Shown one piece after another: positions 35,438-45,559 of a stretch of 64,000 nucleotides of DNA. The stretch's first letter is position 1, and the number at the start of each line of letters is the position of its first letter. A program made the position numbers and the translations under genes. The DNA comes from Ignavibacteria bacterium. GTDB taxonomy: Bacteria > Bacteroidota > Ignavibacteria > Tepidaquicellales > OLB5. The DNA is taken from the NCBI GenBank assembly GCA_020852705.1, contig JADZAP010000042.1:1-64000 (forward strand). The letters run 5' to 3'. The notes beneath the pieces were generated by a model, which was not told the origin of the DNA, did not search any database, and saw only the letters and a program-made list of their open reading frames with translations.

Positions 35438-36742
35438 TTATTTAAGTTTTCTTAATGCATTTCTCAGGTTTTCAATTACATTTTCAACTTCATCAAGTCT
35501 GCAGGTACCCACAGAAAGCCTGTACCATGTACTGTTTTGGTCATCACCAAATGCGTAAAACGGAACAATTGCAACATGTGCTTCTTCCAGCAGATATTTT
35601 GTAATATCTTTTGTTGTATCTAAAACAGAACCATCCTCTTTAATCTTTCCATGCAGATTAAACTGCACAGTCAGATAAATAGCTGCCTGCGGTGCAATTG
35701 CATCAACTTTATAGCCATCTGATTTTAAAGATAAAAAGCCATTATAAAATCCTTCAAGTCTGGCTTGAATTTCCTTCTTAAATTTCATTAAATAACTATC
35801 AACATCAGCAGTTCTGTCTAGATATTTTGCTGTTGCAGCTTGTTCTGCCTTTGGTGCCCATGCACCTAAATGCGAAAGTATGGATTTCATCTTGCCAATA
35901 ACTCTTGCAGGTCCAGCCGCCCAGCCAACTCTTACACCTGTTGCTGCAAATGCCTTTGAAAGTCCGTCAATGAATATTGTATAGTTCTTCATTTCCGGAA
36001 TAAGTGCAACAGGATTATAATGTTCAGTTTTTCCGTATGTTAAAACCCAATATATCTGATCATACATCAGATAAAGAGGTCTTTCATTTTCTCCTCTGGA
36101 ATTATTTTCTTCAATAATAAGTCTGCATATTTCAGTAAGATCTTTCTTCGAAAACGTTGTGCCGGTTGGATTTAGCGGTGAGCATAAAGCAATCAGGTTG
36201 GCACCTTTTAAATGTTTTTTAAGCTCTGCAGCAGTTGGCATAAAAAGATTTTCGGGTTTTGTTTTTATTTCAATTTTATTTGCGTGTGAAAGATGTGAAT
36301 AATGATTGTTATTCCACGATGGAACCGGAAAAACTACTGTATCACCCTGCTGAACTATTGTTTGATATGCTGCGTATATTAATGGTCTGGCTCCGGCAGC
36401 TATAAGTACCTCGGATGCAGGGTTATAATCAATCCCTTCTTTATCTTTAAGAAATTTTGAAACTGCTTTCCTTGTTTCAAGCAGTCCGTCTGCAGGCGGG
36501 TAATTTGTTTCATGATTATTATATGCTTTAATTATTTCTTCTTCCAGTTCTCGGGGTATTGGAAAAATATTCGGATTAAAATCACCTATGGTTAAATTAT
36601 ATATCTGCTCTCCCTGTTTCATTTTTTCATTTATCTCGCCTGCAAGCTTAATTATTTCAGAAGCTATAAGTGTTTCTGCCATTTTTGATACTTTAAGAGA
36701 TCTATCTGTTATTTGTAATTTATCTGTATTCATAGGATTCAA
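35438..36742 (-). CDS. Pyridoxal-phosphate aminotransferase, class I/II (aspartate aminotransferase-like)
   Basis: Fold-type I PLP enzyme of 434 residues. Motifs: YPPADGLLETRKAVSKFL near the N-terminus, AGARPLIYAAYQ, VPSWNNNHY, LCSPLNPTGT (the NPTG loop), YDQIYWVL, and IDGLSKAFAATGVRVGW with the Schiff-base Lys and following Arg-x-Gly-Trp. The C-terminal substrate Arg is in WYRLSVGTCRLDE. It most resembles aspartate/aromatic-type aminotransferases; the exact amino donor cannot be fixed from sequence. A second Met at codon 4 is an alternative start. It is followed upstream on the same strand by ridA (about 100 bp away), which would detoxify the reactive enamines PLP enzymes make. Confidence 0.9.
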   Translation of the reverse strand: MNPMNTDKLQITDRSLKVSKMAETLIASEIIKLAGEINEKMKQGEQIYNLTIGDFNPNIFPIPRELEEEIIKAYNNHETNYPPADGLLETRKAVSKFLKDKEGIDYNPASEVLIAAGARPLIYAAYQTIVQQGDTVVFPVPSWNNNHYSHLSHANKIEIKTKPENLFMPTAAELKKHLKGANLIALCSPLNPTGTTFSKKDLTEICRLIIEENNSRGENERPLYLMYDQIYWVLTYGKTEHYNPVALIPEMKNYTIFIDGLSKAFAATGVRVGWAAGPARVIGKMKSILSHLGAWAPKAEQAATAKYLDRTADVDSYLMKFKKEIQARLEGFYNGFLSLKSDGYKVDAIAPQAAIYLTVQFNLHGKIKEDGSVLDTTKDITKYLLEEAHVAIVPFYAFGDDQNSTWYRLSVGTCRLDEVENVIENLRNALRKLK

Positions 36743-36843
36743 TTAATATGTTATGTTTGCAAGTTAACAAATTTAATCTATATAGAAAATCCGAAAAAGC
36801 AAAATTAATAATTTAACTATTGTTAATAAAAAATCTTTAAATA

Positions 36844-37236
36844 TTAAATAATTGCAATAAGCTCAATTTCAACAAGTGCATCTTTTGGCAGTCTTGCTGC
36901 TTCTATTGTTGAGCGTGCAGGTTTTGATTCGTTAAAATATTCAGAATATACTTCATTCATAGAACTAAAGTCATTCATGTTTTTTATAAATACTGTTGTT
37001 TTAATAACTTTATTAAAATCAGTATTTGCTTCGTTTAAAATAGCTTTCAAGTTTTGCATTACAAGCAAAGTTTGTTCTTTAATATCCCCATTTTTAAACT
37101 CACCTTTTGCCGAATCAATTGCAATCTGTCCTGATGTATAAAGTAATTTTTCAGTTCCAATATTTAAAATTATTGCCTGGGAGTATGGTCCAATTGGCTC
37201 AGGTGCTTTTGATGTATAAATGATATCTTTTTTCAT
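36844..37236 (-). CDS. ridA: RidA family reactive intermediate deaminase
   Basis: Hydrolyses reactive enamine/imine intermediates made by PLP enzymes. The frame is open further upstream (to 37323), but I choose the internal ATG giving MKKDIIYTSKAPEPIGPYSQA, because this gives ~130 residues, the normal RidA length. The 29 upstream residues are Ile/Lys/Asn-rich and unlike the family. Motifs: PEPIGPYSQAI, LYTSGQIAID, TTVFIKNMNDFSSMNEVYSEYF, and RSTIEAARLPKDALVEIELIAI with the conserved Arg. It probably works with the aminotransferase gene next to it. Confidence 0.93.
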   Translation of the reverse strand: MKKDIIYTSKAPEPIGPYSQAIILNIGTEKLLYTSGQIAIDSAKGEFKNGDIKEQTLLVMQNLKAILNEANTDFNKVIKTTVFIKNMNDFSSMNEVYSEYFNESKPARSTIEAARLPKDALVEIELIAII

Positions 37237-37429
37237 TTTGTATATAATTAGATTAATTGAGTTAATTCGTAAAATCCGATATTTTTTTATAATTTTCAAG
37301 GTATGACAAATTTTCATTTTCAATGTAAATAATGCTTATTTAATGTAATTATATGGCAAAATTGATGTAAATTTGTCAAACAAAAATTCCTGTGATCCTT
37401 AAAATTCAATTCATTTCCATAAAAAACTT

Positions 37430-37445
37430 TGGCACGGTATTTGTA
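37430..37445 (+). promoter_or_regulatory. Sigma-54-like promoter upstream of hsp20
   Basis: TGGCACG-N4-TTGTA matches the sigma-54 -24/-12 consensus TGGCACG-N4-TTGCW except for one base (T for C at -12). It lies 60 bp before the Hsp20 start. I could not see a CIRCE element, nor an upstream enhancer site. Confidence 0.45.
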
Positions 37446-37505
37446 GTTTTATATAGTGTAGATTAGATTATAAATAAATTAAAAAAATATAAGGAGATTA
37501 ATAAA

Positions 37506-37958
37506 ATGACATTAGTAAAGTTTAAACCAACAGCAGAACTTTCAAATATCGATAAAAAAATTAAAAAGTTCTTTGAAGATTTTGATTCACCATTTATGGG
37601 TGATTGGGTAAAACCTTTCAATTCTAACGTTTTTACACCAAGAGTAGATGTTACCGAAGATAATGAAAATTTATATGTGCATGTTGAAGTACCCGGAGTT
37701 GATAAAAACGATATTAAGATAAATCTAGTAGGTGATGTGTTAACAATCAGCGGTGAAAAGAAATCAGAACAGAAGGATGAAAAGAAAAACTATTACAGGA
37801 TTGAAAGAAACTTTGGCGCCTTCTCAAGAAGTTTCACTTTACCGGCAGAAGTAAAGATAGATAAGATTTCAGCTGCATACAACAACGGTGTACTTAATAT
37901 TACCTTACCTAAAACAGAAGAAGCTAAAATAGTTGAAAAACAGATTGAAATTAAGTAA
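37506..37958 (+). CDS. Small heat shock protein, Hsp20/alpha-crystallin family
   Basis: ATP-independent holdase of 150 residues. The alpha-crystallin domain spans about residues 40-135: VDVTEDNENLYVHVEVPGVDK, DIKINLVGDVLTISGEKKSE, YYRIERNFGAFSRSFTLPAEV and the A-x-x-x-NGVLNITLPK motif. The C-terminal VEKQIEIK holds an I-x-I-like anchor. An AAGGAG site lies a few bases before the ATG. It opens a stress cluster with the DUF6483-like gene and dnaK on the same strand. Regulation may be by the sigma-54-like site upstream. Confidence 0.94.
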   Translation: MTLVKFKPTAELSNIDKKIKKFFEDFDSPFMGDWVKPFNSNVFTPRVDVTEDNENLYVHVEVPGVDKNDIKINLVGDVLTISGEKKSEQKDEKKNYYRIERNFGAFSRSFTLPAEVKIDKISAAYNNGVLNITLPKTEEAKIVEKQIEIK

Positions 37959-38054
37959 TTAGCAGTTTTTTATTTGATATGGTTTTAGATGATATTTGAT
38001 AAGGTTAATTGATAAAAAGATAATGCAGATGTTTTGCATTAGCAGAATCAAGCG

Positions 38055-38081
38055 GCGCCGGAGTTGATGGTCCTTCGGCGC
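38055..38081 (+). terminator. GC-rich hairpin between hsp20 and the next gene
   Basis: GCGCCG at 38055-38060 pairs with CGGCGC at 38076-38081, with GGA/TCC-like extra pairing inside the loop. Only TGATTTATTG follows, so it may be a weak terminator or an mRNA stabiliser. Confidence 0.4.
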
Positions 38082-38101
38082 TGATTTATTGTTAAGAAAA
38101 C

Positions 38102-38521
38102 ATGTTCAGAAAAGATTATATAATGAGGATGCTTGAAGAGTTTGTAAGAGTACTTGCAAAAATTGTTCTTTTAAAACAAAGCAATAATTATCCTGATGCT
38201 CTAACTGAACTTGATAGCTTAAGCCGAATGGTAACAGGTTTCAGTATTGAACATCTTAAATCACTTGGACCTGAAGGCATTGATTATGTTTTTGCAAAAA
38301 ACAAGGAATCACATGCAGAAAAACTATTCTGCTCGGCAAAAATACTTAAAGAGGATGGTCTGATATTTGAAGCTCAAGGCAGAATAAATGACAGTCTTGA
38401 AAGTTTTTTTAATGCAAAAGAACTTTTCAGGATGTCTTCTGAAATGGAAATGCCTGAAAGAGATGAAGCATTAACAGAATTTGGGGAGCTTAAAGATAAA
38501 CTATATAAATTTTATAAATAA
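38102..38521 (+). CDS. DUF6483-like helical protein
   Basis: A 139-residue all-helical cytoplasmic protein. The start [21 protein letters not shown] and the following tandem helices ([18 protein letters not shown], then [40 protein letters not shown]) resemble the DUF6483 family, which has TPR-like helix pairs. I rely on memory of the pattern, so the family name is tentative. It sits between hsp20 and dnaK and ends 68 bp before dnaK, so an adaptor role in proteostasis is possible but unproven. Confidence 0.65.
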   Translation: MFRKDYIMRMLEEFVRVLAKIVLLKQSNNYPDALTELDSLSRMVTGFSIEHLKSLGPEGIDYVFAKNKESHAEKLFCSAKILKEDGLIFEAQGRINDSLESFFNAKELFRMSSEMEMPERDEALTEFGELKDKLYKFYK

Positions 38522-38589
38522 AATTAAAAAAATATAAACAAACGGGTATAAAAATTACCCGGAATATAAAAATAGAAAGAATTAATACT

Positions 38590-40533
38590 ATGGGAAAAAT
38601 TATCGGAATTGATCTTGGAACAACCAACTCGGTAGTTGCCGTAATGGAAGGCAATGACCCTGTTGTAATTCCAAACTCAGAAGGACACAGAACAACTCCT
38701 TCTGTTGTTGCCTTCACAAAAGGCGGTGAGCGACTTGTGGGGCAGGCAGCAAAAAGGCAGTCTGTAACTAATCCGCATAAAACAGTATCTTCAATAAAAA
38801 GATTTATGGGCAGAAGATACAATGAAGTTACAGATGAAATTTCTAAAGTCTCATATAAAGTTGTAAAAGGTGAAAATGATACCGCAAGGGTAGAAATTGA
38901 TGACAGAGTTTACTCACCACCTGAAATTTCAGCAATGGTACTGCAGAAGATGAAACAGACCGCTGAAGATTACCTTGGTCAAAAAGTAACAGAAGCAGTT
39001 ATTACTGTTCCCGCATATTTTAATGATGCACAGCGTCAAGCAACTACAGATGCTGGCAAAATTGCAGGACTTGAAGTAAAAAGAATTATCAACGAACCAA
39101 CTGCTGCAGCACTTGCATACGGTTTGGATAAAAAGAAAAAAGATGAAAAAGTTGCTGTATATGATCTTGGAGGCGGTACTTTTGATATTTCTATATTAGA
39201 GCTTTATGATATTGAAGGTACAGGTAACTTTCAGGTTAAATCAACTAATGGTGATACACACCTTGGCGGTGACGATTTTGATCAGCGCCTTGTTGACTAC
39301 CTTGCTGAAGAATTTAAAAAGCAGGAAAATATCGATTTACGTAAAGACCCAATGGCTCTGCAGAGATTAAAAGTTGAAGCTGAAAGGGTTAAATGCGACC
39401 TCTCTCAGCAAACTCAGGCAGATGTTAAACTTCCATATATTACTGCTATTGATGGTGTACCTAAGCATATTGATATGACTGTTACCCGTGCAAAGTTTGA
39501 ACAGCTTGTAGATGACCTTATTCAAAGAACAATTGAACCTTGCCGCAAAGCATTACAGGACTCAGGTTTCTCGGTTGATCAGATAGATGAAGTAATACTT
39601 GTAGGCGGTTCAACAAGAATTCCTAAAGTTCAGGAAGCAGTTAAGAATTTCTTTAAAAAAGAACCGCATAAAGGTGTAAATCCCGATGAAGTTGTAGCAA
39701 TAGGCGCAGCAATACAGGGTGGTGTTTTAACCGGTGATGTTAAAGATGTTCTTCTGCTTGATGTTACCCCGCTTTCACTTGGTATAGAAACACTTGGCGG
39801 AGTAATGACAAAAATGATAGATGCAAATACAACTATACCAACAAAGAAAACAGAAACATATTCAACTGCTGCTGATAATCAGCCTTCTGTTGAAATACAT
39901 ATTCTTCAGGGCGAGCGTCCTATGGCACAGGATAACAGAACTATCGGAAGGTTCCACCTTGATGGTATTCCCCCCGCACCTAGAGGCATACCGCAGATTG
40001 AAGTTACTTTTGATATTGATGCAAACGGTATTTTACACGTAGCAGCAAAAGATAAGGCTTCCGGCAAGGAACAGTCTATAAAGATAACTCACTCCAGCGG
40101 ATTAAGCGATGCTGAAATTGAAAAGATGAGAAAAGATGCAAAAGAACACGAAGGTGAAGATAAGAAAAGACGTGAAGAAGTTGATACTAAAAACCATGCT
40201 GATAGCCTGATTTTCCAGACTGAAAAACAAATGAAGGAATTTGGCGAAAAGCTGACACCTGATATGAAAGGTAAACTGGAAACTGCACTCGGGCGATTAA
40301 AAGAAGCCGTTAAAGGTACTAACACTGATGAAATAAAATCAGCTATGGAAGCTTTAAATACTGTATGGAATGAAGCATCAACTCAAATGTACAGTCAGGC
40401 ATCCGGAACTCCGGGAGGTGAAAACACTGGTACTCAGCAAAACCAAAATACTGAAGGTAATCAACAGGATGCAAATGATGATAAGAAGGTTGAAAATGCT
40501 GATTTTGAAGTAGTTGATGATGATAAAAAATAA
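38590..40533 (+). CDS. dnaK: Molecular chaperone DnaK (Hsp70)
   Basis: ATP-dependent Hsp70 chaperone, 647 residues. The nucleotide-binding domain starts [17 protein letters not shown] and carries [24 protein letters not shown] and [11 protein letters not shown]. The substrate-binding domain begins at about residue 390 ([20 protein letters not shown]) and includes ILQGERPMA. The helical lid ends in a Gln/Asn/Gly-rich linker and the acidic tail [13 protein letters not shown] that binds partner proteins. grpE and dnaJ are not adjacent. No CIRCE sequence was seen upstream. An 11-bp terminator follows. Confidence 0.97.
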   Translation: MGKIIGIDLGTTNSVVAVMEGNDPVVIPNSEGHRTTPSVVAFTKGGERLVGQAAKRQSVTNPHKTVSSIKRFMGRRYNEVTDEISKVSYKVVKGENDTARVEIDDRVYSPPEISAMVLQKMKQTAEDYLGQKVTEAVITVPAYFNDAQRQATTDAGKIAGLEVKRIINEPTAAALAYGLDKKKKDEKVAVYDLGGGTFDISILELYDIEGTGNFQVKSTNGDTHLGGDDFDQRLVDYLAEEFKKQENIDLRKDPMALQRLKVEAERVKCDLSQQTQADVKLPYITAIDGVPKHIDMTVTRAKFEQLVDDLIQRTIEPCRKALQDSGFSVDQIDEVILVGGSTRIPKVQEAVKNFFKKEPHKGVNPDEVVAIGAAIQGGVLTGDVKDVLLLDVTPLSLGIETLGGVMTKMIDANTTIPTKKTETYSTAADNQPSVEIHILQGERPMAQDNRTIGRFHLDGIPPAPRGIPQIEVTFDIDANGILHVAAKDKASGKEQSIKITHSSGLSDAEIEKMRKDAKEHEGEDKKRREEVDTKNHADSLIFQTEKQMKEFGEKLTPDMKGKLETALGRLKEAVKGTNTDEIKSAMEALNTVWNEASTQMYSQASGTPGGENTGTQQNQNTEGNQQDANDDKKVENADFEVVDDDKK

Positions 40534-40883
40534 AATAATAAAAATTCAAAAAGCAAAAATGATGTAGCCCATAGCTTTAATAACATATATTCTCCATTAA
40601 AGCAAATAAGCCATCCTGACCAACAGGATGGCTTTTTAATTTGCTGTAATTTATTATTTATTTGTTAAGATGTTGAATACAAACCCGATTAAAGCAATAA
40701 TTACTGAAATATTGTAAAATAAAGTATAAAATTACAATCATTTACATAAAATTTTTGCAAATTTCTGCTTATAATACGGTTAATACCGTAATTAGTGTAT
40801 TTAGACTATTGTTTAAATTGAAGCATTAGATTATAATTGTACTGCTTATAAAAATAATACATTTATAAATATAAGTTATGTAA
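40534..40883. other. Intergenic region after dnaK
   Basis: Apart from the dnaK terminator (next entry) this stretch is very AT-rich and shows no coding frame, repeat or clear promoter. A TATAAATATAAG sequence just before the lipoprotein gene could be a promoter but is not distinctive in this context. Confidence 0.5.
40608..40639 (+). terminator. Terminator after dnaK
   Basis: AAGCCATCCTG pairs perfectly with CAGGATGGCTT (11 bp, 5-nt loop), followed by TTTTTAA. Confidence 0.9.
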
Positions 40884-41519
40884 ATGAAAAGACTTCTATT
40901 AATCACGGTATTTACTTCAGCAATCTATTTTACAGGCTGCTTTCCTGCTTCCAGAACTGAAGATGACAGCGAACAAACAACTGAAACTACGGAAGAGAAA
41001 ACCAATGAAGAAAATGTTGAAACTAATGATGTATCCGATGTTGGCGAAGCTAATGGCGCAGCCATTATGAAAATTGCAGCAAGTGAACAGAATAAAAAAA
41101 TGTATTCACCCAAAGTTGACTCAACATTTCTTTATTGGCTTAATAATCAATTAATTGTTTTAAATGGTTCAACAAAGTGTAATATTTTTGCTTTGAATGT
41201 ATTATTTAAATCGGGTTTTAAAACACCGAAGCAGAATGCTTTGTGCCGTGACCTGCACAATACTGATAACTTTACGGATATACTACCTGTTGTTGGGGTT
41301 GGAGATATATCCAACGCCGAAAAAGGTGATTTGATTGTTTGGAAAGGTCATGTAATTATTTTTGAAGCAAATGTTCAGTCAAAAACAGGCACATACTGCA
41401 CAGCTTGGTGGGCAGGTACCAGACAGAAAGATAACGGAGATAATATCCGCAATAATGTTATTTACGGCAAATACAAAATCAGCGGCGATTATGTTGTAAG
41501 GAGACCGGTGAAAAAGTAA
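40884..41519 (+). CDS. Lipoprotein with papain-like (NlpC/CHAP-type) Cys-His domain
   Basis: Exported 211-residue lipoprotein: hydrophobic signal ending YFTGC (Cys19). A Glu/Thr/Asn-rich acidic linker (about 24-58) follows. Then comes a globular part with a putative catalytic Cys99 in GSTKCNIFALNVLF, at the start of a helix, and His156 in DLIVWKGHVIIFE, on a strand. This order and spacing fit NlpC/P60 or CHAP amidase folds that cut peptidoglycan. The third polar residue is not certain. A role as periplasmic cell-wall hydrolase is inferred. It appears to be a single gene between dnaK and asnS. Confidence 0.65.
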   Translation: MKRLLLITVFTSAIYFTGCFPASRTEDDSEQTTETTEEKTNEENVETNDVSDVGEANGAAIMKIAASEQNKKMYSPKVDSTFLYWLNNQLIVLNGSTKCNIFALNVLFKSGFKTPKQNALCRDLHNTDNFTDILPVVGVGDISNAEKGDLIVWKGHVIIFEANVQSKTGTYCTAWWAGTRQKDNGDNIRNNVIYGKYKISGDYVVRRPVKK

Positions 41520-41755
41520 ACTGCAATATTTAAAAGGAAAGATTTAATAATATTCTTTTTTATCTTTTGCATAAAATCAATTATTAAAGCTGAACTTTTA
41601 CTACTCTTACTAGTTTTATCAGAATACATTTTAGATAAACATTACTTTTAAGTTTTTACTTCATTGTTTACTCTGACTTTTCTTCATTGTAACACTCTCA
41701 AATTATAGGTAATTTCCGTAATATTACATAAATACTTTATTTTTTGGAGAATTAC

Positions 41756-43096
41756 GTGAAAAAACGCTATTACATTGATAAAATCGCAGATTTTGTTGGC
41801 GAGGAAGTGATAATCCGCGGCTGGCTGTATAACATTCGTACCTCAGGTAAACTTATGTTTCCTCAGCTCCGCGATGGCACGGGAATTATTCAGGGAGTTG
41901 TATCCCAGAAAGAAGTTTCTGAAAAAGTATGGGAAGATTTTAAAAAGCTTACGCAGGAATCATCATTAATAGTAACCGGTACGGTTGCAAAACATCCTAA
42001 AAAGGATGAATATGAACTTCATGTTAAAGATGTTGAAGTAATTCAGATAGCTGAACCTTATCCCATCACACCTAAGGATCATGGAATTGAATTCCTTTCA
42101 GACCACAGACATTTATGGGTACGCTCGCAAAGGCAAACTGCTATAATTAAAATACGGGAAGAAATTATAAAAGCCTGCCGTGATTATATGTATGATAACG
42201 GCTTTACTTTGTTTGACTCACCCATTTTCACACCAAACGCTGCAGAAGGTACTACAACTCTTTTCTCTTCTGATTATTTTGATCTTGGCAAAGCATATCT
42301 TGCACAAACCGGTCAGCTTTATGCTGAAGCCGGAGCTATGGCTTTAGGTAAGGTTTATGATTTTGGTCCGACTTTCCGGGCTGAAAAATCCAAAACACGA
42401 AGACATTTAACTGAATTCTGGATGATTGAGCCCGAAATGGCTTATTATGATATATACGATGATATGGATCTGATTGAAGATTTTATTGTATATATTGTTG
42501 AACGTGTAATTAAGAACAGAAGAAAAGAGCTTTCTGTTCTTGAGCGTGATATTACAAAATTAGAAGCTGTTAAAAAACCATTTCCAAGAATTACTTATGA
42601 TGAAGCAGTTACAATAATTAACAATAAAAACGTACCATTAATCCGCAAAACATCTTCAGGAGCTGAAGAAGAAATAAGACCATTCCCTTGGGGTGAGGAT
42701 TTTGGTGCCCCGCATGAAGAAGCTGTAGTTGAAGATTATGACCGCCCTGTAATGGTATATAACTGGCCCTCTGAGGCAAAAGCATTTTATATGAAGCGGG
42801 ATCCAGAAAATCCTAAAGTAGTGCGCGGAGTTGATGTACTTGCTCCCGAGGGTTATGGAGAGATTGTAGGAGGAAGTGAGCGTGAAGATAACCTTGAACT
42901 GCTTGAAACCAGAATTAAGGAACATAAACTGCCTCTTGATGCGTTTCAATGGTATCTTGATCTCCGCCGATTCGGCAGCGTTCCGCATAGTGGATTTGGA
43001 ATGGGTATTGAGCGTGTTGTCTGCTGGCTATGCAAACTTGACCATGTAAGAGAGTCTATTCCGTTTCCCAGACTTATGTACAGAAATAAGCCTTAA
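41756..43096 (+). CDS. asnS: Asparaginyl-tRNA synthetase
   Basis: Class IIb aminoacyl-tRNA synthetase charging tRNA-Asn. I place the start at the GTG at 41756, because the sequence TTTTTGGAGA ends six bases before it and the product then begins [13 protein letters not shown]. The TTG at 41744 lies inside that ribosome-binding site and would only add four residues. The OB-fold anticodon domain (about 15-105; [18 protein letters not shown]) is followed by the class II core. Core motifs are [22 protein letters not shown], the motif 2 loop [21 protein letters not shown] (AsnRS rather than AspRS) and motif 3 [12 protein letters not shown]. The end [13 protein letters not shown] is typical. Confidence 0.95.
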   Translation: MKKRYYIDKIADFVGEEVIIRGWLYNIRTSGKLMFPQLRDGTGIIQGVVSQKEVSEKVWEDFKKLTQESSLIVTGTVAKHPKKDEYELHVKDVEVIQIAEPYPITPKDHGIEFLSDHRHLWVRSQRQTAIIKIREEIIKACRDYMYDNGFTLFDSPIFTPNAAEGTTTLFSSDYFDLGKAYLAQTGQLYAEAGAMALGKVYDFGPTFRAEKSKTRRHLTEFWMIEPEMAYYDIYDDMDLIEDFIVYIVERVIKNRRKELSVLERDITKLEAVKKPFPRITYDEAVTIINNKNVPLIRKTSSGAEEEIRPFPWGEDFGAPHEEAVVEDYDRPVMVYNWPSEAKAFYMKRDPENPKVVRGVDVLAPEGYGEIVGGSEREDNLELLETRIKEHKLPLDAFQWYLDLRRFGSVPHSGFGMGIERVVCWLCKLDHVRESIPFPRLMYRNKP

Positions 43097-43288
43097 TAAT
43101 ATACTTTGGATTTCAATTTTAATGGATTCTGGCAGAGCAAGTCAAGATAAGGTGAATTAATTATTAATAGAATTAGATGAGATTTCAAGAATTTTTCGGA
43201 TTAAGCATAATAACATTTAAGAACAATAGATAGCTGTGTAAACATTTAAATATAATTTTTAGTTTTGATTTTTATTGTTTGATAATTC

Positions 43289-43780
43289 ATGGAAACAATA
43301 ATTATTGACGCATATAACCTGATGCATAAAGCTGCTGAACTTCAAATTCTGCTTCAGCAGTCTCAGGATATCTGTGTTGATACTATGGTTACCAAGCTTA
43401 AAAGCCATTACTTTGGCAAAAGTATTAAATGTGTACTTGTATTTGACGGGTTTGGTAAAAATAAACACGATGGAAATATTGATGTTAAATTTTCTAAAAC
43501 CAGTGTTGGACCTGACTATGGTCAGGCAGATGCTTTAATTAAACATCTAATTGAAAAATCCAGAAATCCACGACTGCTTAAAGTAGTTTCATCAGATAGA
43601 GAAGTTACATCATTTGCAAAAGAGTGCGGTTCCAGAATTCTTTCATCAGAAAGCTTTTGGGGAGAAGTAAAAGAAAAACGAATAACCCGAATTGAGGCAA
43701 TAAGAGAATCAAAAGAAAAACCCGATGTTGTAACACAAGGTGAATTTGAATTTTTACTTAAAGAATTTACAAAAAAATAA
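43289..43780 (+). CDS. NYN domain protein, YacP/Rae1-like putative RNase
   Basis: A 163-residue PIN-like NYN domain protein. Start IIIDAYNLMHKA holds the first catalytic Asp and the family Asn. LVFDGFGK supplies the next acidic strand, and QADALIKHLIEKS and VVSSDREVTSFAKECG (SSD motif) the remaining metal-binding residues. YacP/Rae1 proteins are ribosome-associated or free endoribonucleases. It is followed 3 bp later by an ABC transporter ATPase, so the two are probably cotranscribed, though a functional link is not obvious. Confidence 0.85.
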   Translation: METIIIDAYNLMHKAAELQILLQQSQDICVDTMVTKLKSHYFGKSIKCVLVFDGFGKNKHDGNIDVKFSKTSVGPDYGQADALIKHLIEKSRNPRLLKVVSSDREVTSFAKECGSRILSSESFWGEVKEKRITRIEAIRESKEKPDVVTQGEFEFLLKEFTKK

Positions 43781-43783
43781 TAT

Positions 43784-44716
43784 ATGCACGTAATAGAAAC
43801 GCAAAATCTGTATAAAGAATACACCCAAAAGTTTTCAAAACAGAAAGTAAATGCATTAAATGATTTTACTTTTAATGTTGAGCAGGGTGAAATATTCGGT
43901 CTGCTCGGACCAAACGGTGCCGGCAAAACCACCTTAATAAAAATACTGCTGGCAATTACATTTCCTACAAACGGTTCGGCTAAGCTATTTGGAACAGATG
44001 TAAAAAACCACAAAGCTAAAGCTAAAGTTGGATACCTGCCTGAAAATCATAAATTCCCAAGTTACTTAACCGGAGAACAGGTTTTAAGTTATTACGGAGA
44101 GCTTTCCGGTATGAAAGGCGGGAGTGAAATGAACAAGCGTATTGATGAAATGCTTGGACTTATGAATCTTGCTAAATGGCGTAAAACCAAAATAAAAAAA
44201 TATTCAAAAGGCATGATGCAGAAACTAGGGCTTGCACAATCAATGCTTTCAGATCCCGATCTCATTTTCCTTGATGAGCCAACAGACGGCGTTGATCCTA
44301 TTGGCAGAAAAGAAATCCGCGATATCCTTGCTCAAATTAAATCTCGCGGCAAAACTATTTTCCTCAACTCTCATCTTCTTTCAGAAGTTGAAATGATTTG
44401 CGACAGGGTTGCAATACTGAATAAAGGTGACCTTATAAAAGAAGGTAACGTTGAAGATTTAACAAAAACAGAAAATGTTTTCGCTATTCATACCGTTGAA
44501 TCACTTTCATTGGAAATTAAACAAAAGATACTTTTAATTGACAAAAATGCGGGAATTGGCGAGAAAGAAATAAATACAGAAACCGGTTTAGCAAACCTGA
44601 ATAAAATAATAGATATTTTAAGAAGTTCTAATATTAGTATTCAAAGTGTAAACCAAAAAACAAGTACCCTTGAAGAATTATTTATTAACGTAATTAAAAA
44701 AGATAACACAAACTAA
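43784..44716 (+). CDS. ABC transporter ATP-binding protein (ABC-2 exporter type)
   Basis: ATPase subunit of a two-gene exporter. Walker A GPNGAGKTT is at residues 42-50, the Q-loop lies near VGYLPENH, the signature is YSKGMMQKLGLAQ, Walker B with catalytic Glu is LIFLDEPTDGVDP, and the H-loop is LNSHLLSE. A C-terminal ~80-residue extension follows the NBD, as in CcmA/NatA-like ATPases. The permease follows 9 bp downstream. The substrate is unknown. Confidence 0.93.
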   Translation: MHVIETQNLYKEYTQKFSKQKVNALNDFTFNVEQGEIFGLLGPNGAGKTTLIKILLAITFPTNGSAKLFGTDVKNHKAKAKVGYLPENHKFPSYLTGEQVLSYYGELSGMKGGSEMNKRIDEMLGLMNLAKWRKTKIKKYSKGMMQKLGLAQSMLSDPDLIFLDEPTDGVDPIGRKEIRDILAQIKSRGKTIFLNSHLLSEVEMICDRVAILNKGDLIKEGNVEDLTKTENVFAIHTVESLSLEIKQKILLIDKNAGIGEKEINTETGLANLNKIIDILRSSNISIQSVNQKTSTLEELFINVIKKDNTN

Positions 44717-44725
44717 GGATATATA

Positions 44726-45559
44726 ATGCTGACAATAATTCAAAATACTTTTCGCGAAGCATTGGCTAAAAAAATATTTTACGGATATTATATATTCTAT
44801 GCCATTGTTATTTTAATAATGATATTCCTAGTGAATATGGACTCAGTTGAAGGCGTTATGAGCCTAGCTGACTCTAAAATGCTGGTTCAGCAGGTTGAAA
44901 CCGGTTTTTTTACTCTTTCATGGAATCTTATAATTTTCTTTTCTCTTATTTCCACAGCATCTTTTATACCTTCTATGCTTGAAAAGGGTACTATTGACCT
45001 GCTAATTTCAAAACCAATCTCCAGACCAATTATACTTATTTCCAAATTTCTTGGTGCTGTATTGTTTGTTTTCTTAAGTATGGTTTTCCTTTTAGGCTCT
45101 ATTTGGCTTATCCTATCATTAAAATCAGGTTATTGGGATCCAAAATTTCTGCTTTCTATATTATGGATAACGCTGGCATTTGCTTCAATGTACAGTGTTG
45201 TTGTTATTATTGGTCTTACAACACAAAGCACAGTTGTTGCTATTTTGGTCAGTTTCTTTCTGATTTTTGTTTTATGTCCGCTTCTTTCTTTACGAGAAGC
45301 TGTTATTTTCTCTCTGGTAAGCAATGATACAGTTAAGTTCGTTTTTGATTTTTTATACTATGTGCTCCCCAAACCCGGAGAGTTTAAAGATATAGCTAAC
45401 TCTATGATTCTTAGTGAGCAAATCAACATGTGGAAAAATTCTGTAAATACAGAAACAGGGATTTTCACAATCTCTTGGCTCTCACCAATAAGTTCGGTTC
45501 TTTTTATGCTTGCGGTTATGGCTTACTCCATATTTTATTTTTCCAAAAAAGATTACTAA
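44726..45559 (+). CDS. ABC transporter permease (ABC-2 type)
   Basis: Integral membrane protein of 277 residues with about six hydrophobic helices. The N-terminal MLTIIQNTFREALAKKIFYGYYIFYAI is the usual amphipathic-plus-TM1 start of NosY/ABC-2 permeases. The loop STASFIPSMLEKGTIDLLISKPISRPIIL is the hallmark coupling segment. It pairs with the ATPase gene directly upstream and shares its transcript. An exporter role at the inner membrane is well supported by family; the substrate cannot be read. Confidence 0.9.
   Translation: MLTIIQNTFREALAKKIFYGYYIFYAIVILIMIFLVNMDSVEGVMSLADSKMLVQQVETGFFTLSWNLIIFFSLISTASFIPSMLEKGTIDLLISKPISRPIILISKFLGAVLFVFLSMVFLLGSIWLILSLKSGYWDPKFLLSILWITLAFASMYSVVVIIGLTTQSTVVAILVSFFLIFVLCPLLSLREAVIFSLVSNDTVKFVFDFLYYVLPKPGEFKDIANSMILSEQINMWKNSVNTETGIFTISWLSPISSVLFMLAVMAYSIFYFSKKDY

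Noticed and set aside
37237-37323. N-terminal extension of ridA from 37323
   Set aside because: The extra 29 residues are low-complexity and outside the family length; the internal ATG gives a normal RidA.
37324-38589. CIRCE or other heat-shock operators before hsp20 and dnaK
   Set aside because: No TTAGCACTC-N9-GAGTGCTAA-like repeat was found in either upstream region.
38490-38822. Minus-strand ORF over the start of dnaK
   Set aside because: It is antisense to the conserved dnaK N-terminus and has no family features.
41744-41755. TTG at 41744 as start of asnS
   Set aside because: The TTG is part of the ribosome-binding sequence TTTTTGGAGA; the GTG at 41756 is at the right distance from it and gives the normal N-terminus.
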